Source of the DNA: Liolophura sinensis
Lineage: Eukaryota; Mollusca; Polyplacophora; Chitonida; Chitonidae
DNA length: 64,000 bases
Assembly: GCF_032854445.1 (NCBI RefSeq)
Contig: NC_088300.1
Coordinates: forward strand, 67,370,984 to 67,434,983
Direction of reading: 5' to 3'
Part shown: positions 61,801 through 64,000 of the stretch, piece by piece
Layout of the letters: each line of letters starts with the position of its first letter
Numbering within the stretch: the first letter of the stretch is position 1
Position numbers and translations under genes: made by a program
Notes under the pieces: model-generated
The model's input: only the letters and a program-made list of their open reading frames with translations
The model's database searches: none
Told to the model about the DNA's origin: nothing

Positions 61801-63197
61801 ATTAAACCAAGAAGTGACTGTTATTTTCAGTTATTATGTATGTATGTGCATATTTTGTTTTCTGCATATTGTGTAATTTGTTTCACTACAATGTCTCTCC
61901 TTGGATCCAGACATATCTACATATACAATCATACTAACCAGGAGTAACTGCAGTTTTCTCCGCTTTCTTCTTTGCCAAGAACGCAGCAAACCGCGGGATC
62001 TGTGAGGTTGTTGATGTGGGTTCATCTTGACCCTCTTCTATCATTTCTGTGGAGGAATGATCAGAAAAAGACTTACATTTCTGTCAGATAAATAAAAACA
62101 CACATTGCTTGATACACATGTTAACCAAAAAGAGGGAAACGATGACGGTTCTTATGTTTATTTAATTGCTCTTTAAAACAATATTCAAAAATTTTTCAAC
62201 AGCGGTCAACTACATGGATGGAGAAAAACAAGAGTGCCTTTTGGGAGCTACTGGCGAATTATTCCATGTGTGACACATGTCATATGGTTGAAAGGTAAGT
62301 GAGTTTCAGCCAATCGCCAATTGCTCCTGAGAACAAGAAATGCAGGCAATGATAATTCTACATGTGCTTTACTGTTCTTTAAACATCAGGTTATGATTTC
62401 TATTTTGATTATCTTACTTTTCTCCACTTTCTTCTCAATGGCTGCCAAGAGAGATTCCTTCATGTCCAAGCTGTTCATCTCTGGTTTCATGGCCTGCATA
62501 ACGTCCTCCACACTATCCCTCTTCTTCACGTCTGCATTTGTCATGGGAGAAGGCACAACTTCAAATGTACCTCTCCTCTTCTTGCTTGGTTGAACATTAC
62601 CGCTGGATTTGTCACCTTCATCAGGCTACAACATTCACAAAGCTTTAGGAATCAGTACAAACACTGACAAGTTTTTTTAACAATTGGACATGGACAGAGA
62701 CATCAAGACGGCATCTAAGTCAAAAAATTTATAAATTAATTTGACTGGTACATAATTCTATACAAAAAGATTTCTTGCTTATACAACCCCAGTCAGGTAT
62801 GTAAATGTATATGACTGGAGGAAACTGCCTACATGAGAGCCTGGGGGCTGTTTCTCAAAAGGGACATAGGACGGGACATTATGCACATTCAGTAACCCGC
62901 TACAGAAAATGGATCAGGGAAGTCTCTGCTTTAACGTTTCATGCAAATGAACCAGTAAAAAGCCTTGCCTAAGTTGTACAAAGTAAAGACATCAAACACA
63001 AAGAGCCAAAAACACCAAGAACCAAAAAAAAAAAAAAAGAGTCAGCTTTTGAATGACATAAAAACACGAAAATAACAAAAATAACACAAATACCATAAAT
63101 ATAAAAAATTACAAACCTTATCTTCCAGTTCACTTTCTGACAATTTCCTTTTGCCTCTCTCTACATGGACACTCTTGTTTTCAGGTAAGTCAGATTT
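58739..63197 (-). CDS. NUSAP1: Nucleolar and spindle-associated protein 1, 3' seven coding exons (5' part outside window)
   Basis: NUSAP1 is a microtubule- and chromatin-associated protein of the mitotic spindle; the family binds and bundles microtubules near chromosomes. Seven exons read in order on the minus strand (63117-63197, 62418-62625, 61939-62046, 60899-61089, 60271-60607, 59553-59751, 58739-58826), each with AG/GT borders and matching phases, joining to 403 codons plus stop. Family signatures are MDSIDVYLAKKRK (residues 148-160), a basic helix (168-186), and the C-terminal block VFDLQASLSKPL...GKLKP (327-349), followed by a Lys/Arg-rich tail ending MKRRGIVN. Many Ser/Thr-Pro sites (for example residues 208, 215, 237, 261) fit the mitotic kinase regulation known for the family. 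RKSLGELNN at 290-298 fits a destruction box. The N-terminal SAP DNA-binding domain is absent, so upstream exons must lie beyond 64000. The identification is firm; the exact exon set in transcripts is inferred. Confidence 0.93.
59304..59504 (-). mobile_element. SINE-A in the last NUSAP1 intron, 13-bp target duplication
   Basis: atacaaagtagga occurs exactly at 59291-59303 and 59505-59517. The tail is a pure T run of about 17 on the plus strand instead of aaat repeats, and the head is truncated at gcgaccgc. It is in the same orientation as the gene. Confidence 0.93.
59553..59751 (-). CDS. NUSAP1: NUSAP1 exon f, conserved C-terminal block
   Basis: Acceptor atccaag and donor gtaagt. The split Val codon at the start and split Ser codon at the end both join in frame. 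It encodes VTPYRPL, then KKVFDLQASLSKPLSWKPYT and GKLKP, the best conserved C-terminal motif of the family. An alternative acceptor a few bases inside (cttacag) would break the reading frame of the join. Confidence 0.95.
60271..60607 (-). CDS. NUSAP1: NUSAP1 exon e (112 codons), phosphosite-rich basic region
   Basis: Acceptor attaacag and donor gtaggt, starting in phase 0 and ending with one base. It encodes repeated short motifs (SPVGKK, VTPFKPS, KTPVFG, RRSPRN) typical of the disordered microtubule-binding region. RKSLGELNN matches the RxxLxxxxN destruction-box pattern. The first in-frame Met (codon 8 of the exon) is internal, not a start. Confidence 0.92.
60899..61089 (-). CDS. NUSAP1: NUSAP1 exon d (63 codons), MESID-type block
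   Basis: Acceptor tgtgcag and donor gtatga. It encodes NKNWTKIHEKNFSKMDSIDV and a following Lys/Arg-rich helix. This is the clearest match to the vertebrate NUSAP1 block in which a Met-x-Ser-Ile-Asp motif precedes a run of lysines. Confidence 0.94.
61939..62046 (-). CDS. NUSAP1: NUSAP1 exon c (35 codons, split codons at both ends)
   Basis: Acceptor ctccacag and donor gttagt. It encodes an acidic stretch, then IPRFAAFLAKKKAEKTAVTP. The IPRF segment just before the NWTKIHEKNF block is a NUSAP1 landmark. The split Gly codon joins exactly to the next exon. Confidence 0.9.
62418..62625 (-). CDS. NUSAP1: NUSAP1 exon b (69 codons plus 1 nt)
   Basis: Acceptor gttgtag and donor gtaaga. It encodes residues 28-96, with a basic patch (KKRRG), a Ser-Pro site, and a helical segment around NSLDMKESLLAAIEKKVEK. 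The final single base completes a Lys codon with the next exon. Confidence 0.88.
63117..63197 (-). CDS. NUSAP1: NUSAP1 exon a (27 codons)
   Basis: Acceptor tttcag precedes 63197 (reading minus) and donor gtttgt follows 63117. Phase 0 at both ends. It encodes a charged segment beginning KSDLPENK and including GKRKLSESELEDK. This is the most 5' coding exon I can see; earlier exons are expected outside the window. Confidence 0.8.
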
Positions 63198-63354
63198 CTG
63201 AAAGAGCAGATTCATTTTTACTGCTTACATAACACTGAAACTATCACCTAAACAAAATACATGGAGCTAACTGTAGTGTTAAAACTTAGTTACATGGAAT
63301 CCTCCAACCTCAGAAATATTCCCAAAACATTTATCTACATTTAATTAACTTTGA

Positions 63355-63711
63355 GTGAAAGCTTGGGGTTTAACGTCGTACTCAACAATTTTTCAGTCAT
63401 ATGACGATAAAGGAATCCGTAGAGTGCATGTATGTGTAATGCGCCTCCTTGTTGCAGGACGGATTTCCACCGCTCTTTTATCTACCGCTTCTTCATTGAG
63501 ACGACTTACTGAAGGCAAGGAAGCCGCCCCGCACGAGCCATTATACCGATATGGGTCAAAGAGTCGTTGCACTATCCCCTTCATGCTGAACGCCAAGCGA
63601 GCAAGTTACAACTTTCTCTTTTAAGGTCTTAGGTGTGACTCAATCCAGGACTGTTCCTGGATCTACCGGTCCCGAAGATGACGCTCTACCAACTGTGCTA
63701 TCTGGGCTGAT
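63355..63711 (-). mobile_element. Full-length SINE-B in a NUSAP1 intron, 12-bp target duplication
   Basis: aattaactttga at 63343-63354 and 63712-63723. The minus-strand head agcccagatagcacagttgg, then tagagcgtcatcttcggg, is tRNA-like with a good box A. The middle matches the other SINE-B copies. The 3' domain (63363-63406) resembles that of SINE-A. Confidence 0.93.
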
Positions 63712-63723
63712 AATTAACTTTGA

Positions 63724-64000
63724 TGGTTATGTATTGAGTAATACAACTATTACATCCTGTTATGTTACATGAAATAAAACTGATGAATCTAATATTGACA
63801 AGATGATAGAACAAATGATTACCCAATCAATATATTGTCTTTAAAACTATACTGCCTAGACTTAGCATCCATGACTAGAGTTTTAAACCATACATGTATT
63901 CCACAAGACATGGAATCAAAAACGGCAACATCCTCAGGATTACTCAATCTATAGGACAAACTCTTCAGAACAACGCTGTATCTGAATGACGACCTTGTTT
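63724..64000 (-). other. NUSAP1 intron to the window edge
   Basis: No exon with correct borders and family motifs is visible here. Confidence 0.45.

Overview
The window is eukaryotic nuclear DNA from an animal, most likely a mollusc or another lophotrochozoan. The evidence is spliced genes with GT-AG introns, AT-rich intergenic DNA, many tRNA-derived SINEs with a conserved 3' domain of the kind common in molluscan and brachiopod genomes, small foldback (MITE-like) elements, and long tandem arrays. There is no bacterial gene organisation, operon, CRISPR array or phage. No species can be named from the sequence alone.

Genes are sparse. The best-supported is on the minus strand at the right end (58739-63197): seven consecutive coding exons of nucleolar and spindle-associated protein 1 (NUSAP1). 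They join in phase to 403 codons, and the 5' exons with the SAP domain lie beyond the window. Two very small plus-strand genes (41381-41623 and 50225-50443) encode 80- and 72-residue cysteine-rich membrane proteins. They align without gaps over their last 63 residues, so they are diverged local paralogs. A third small plus-strand gene (29280-29573) encodes a secreted eight-cysteine peptide precursor with a C-terminal Gly-Arg-Arg amidation signal, possibly a neuropeptide or hormone. Weaker candidates are a promoter with first exon near 13450-13814 (+) and a first coding exon near 37331-37387 (-).

The rest is repeats. A broken Penelope-like-type reverse transcriptase lies at 26227-28110 (-), followed on its 3' side by a repeat that recurs inverted at 34.7-35.0 kb. 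Two SINE families with different heads share a 44-bp 3' domain. SINE-A has about 20 copies, two of them with 13-bp target duplications; SINE-B has six copies, three with 12-13-bp target duplications. Foldback elements occur at 1.3-2.2, 8.5, 17.3, 30.5, 35.2, 44.6, 46.9-47.3, 52.5 and 58.5 kb, including one element inserted inside another.

Tandem arrays are concentrated at 44-57 kb (units of 49, 86, 29, 58, 60 and 87 bp), with others at 0.2-1.1 kb (170 bp), 14-16 kb and 24 kb. The 60-bp array has a 180-bp higher-order pattern.

Left to right: 0-2.3 kb tandem and foldback repeats; 2.3-13 kb mostly unique DNA with scattered SINEs; 13-25 kb a possible promoter plus tandem duplications and SINEs; 25.8-28.1 kb the retroelement; 29.3 kb the secreted peptide gene; 30-41 kb SINEs, hairpins and a possible exon; 41-51 kb the membrane-protein pair among arrays; 51-57 kb satellite-like DNA; 58.7 kb to the end NUSAP1. 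The small membrane-protein gene at 50.2 kb and NUSAP1 are convergent. No functional link between the genes is visible.
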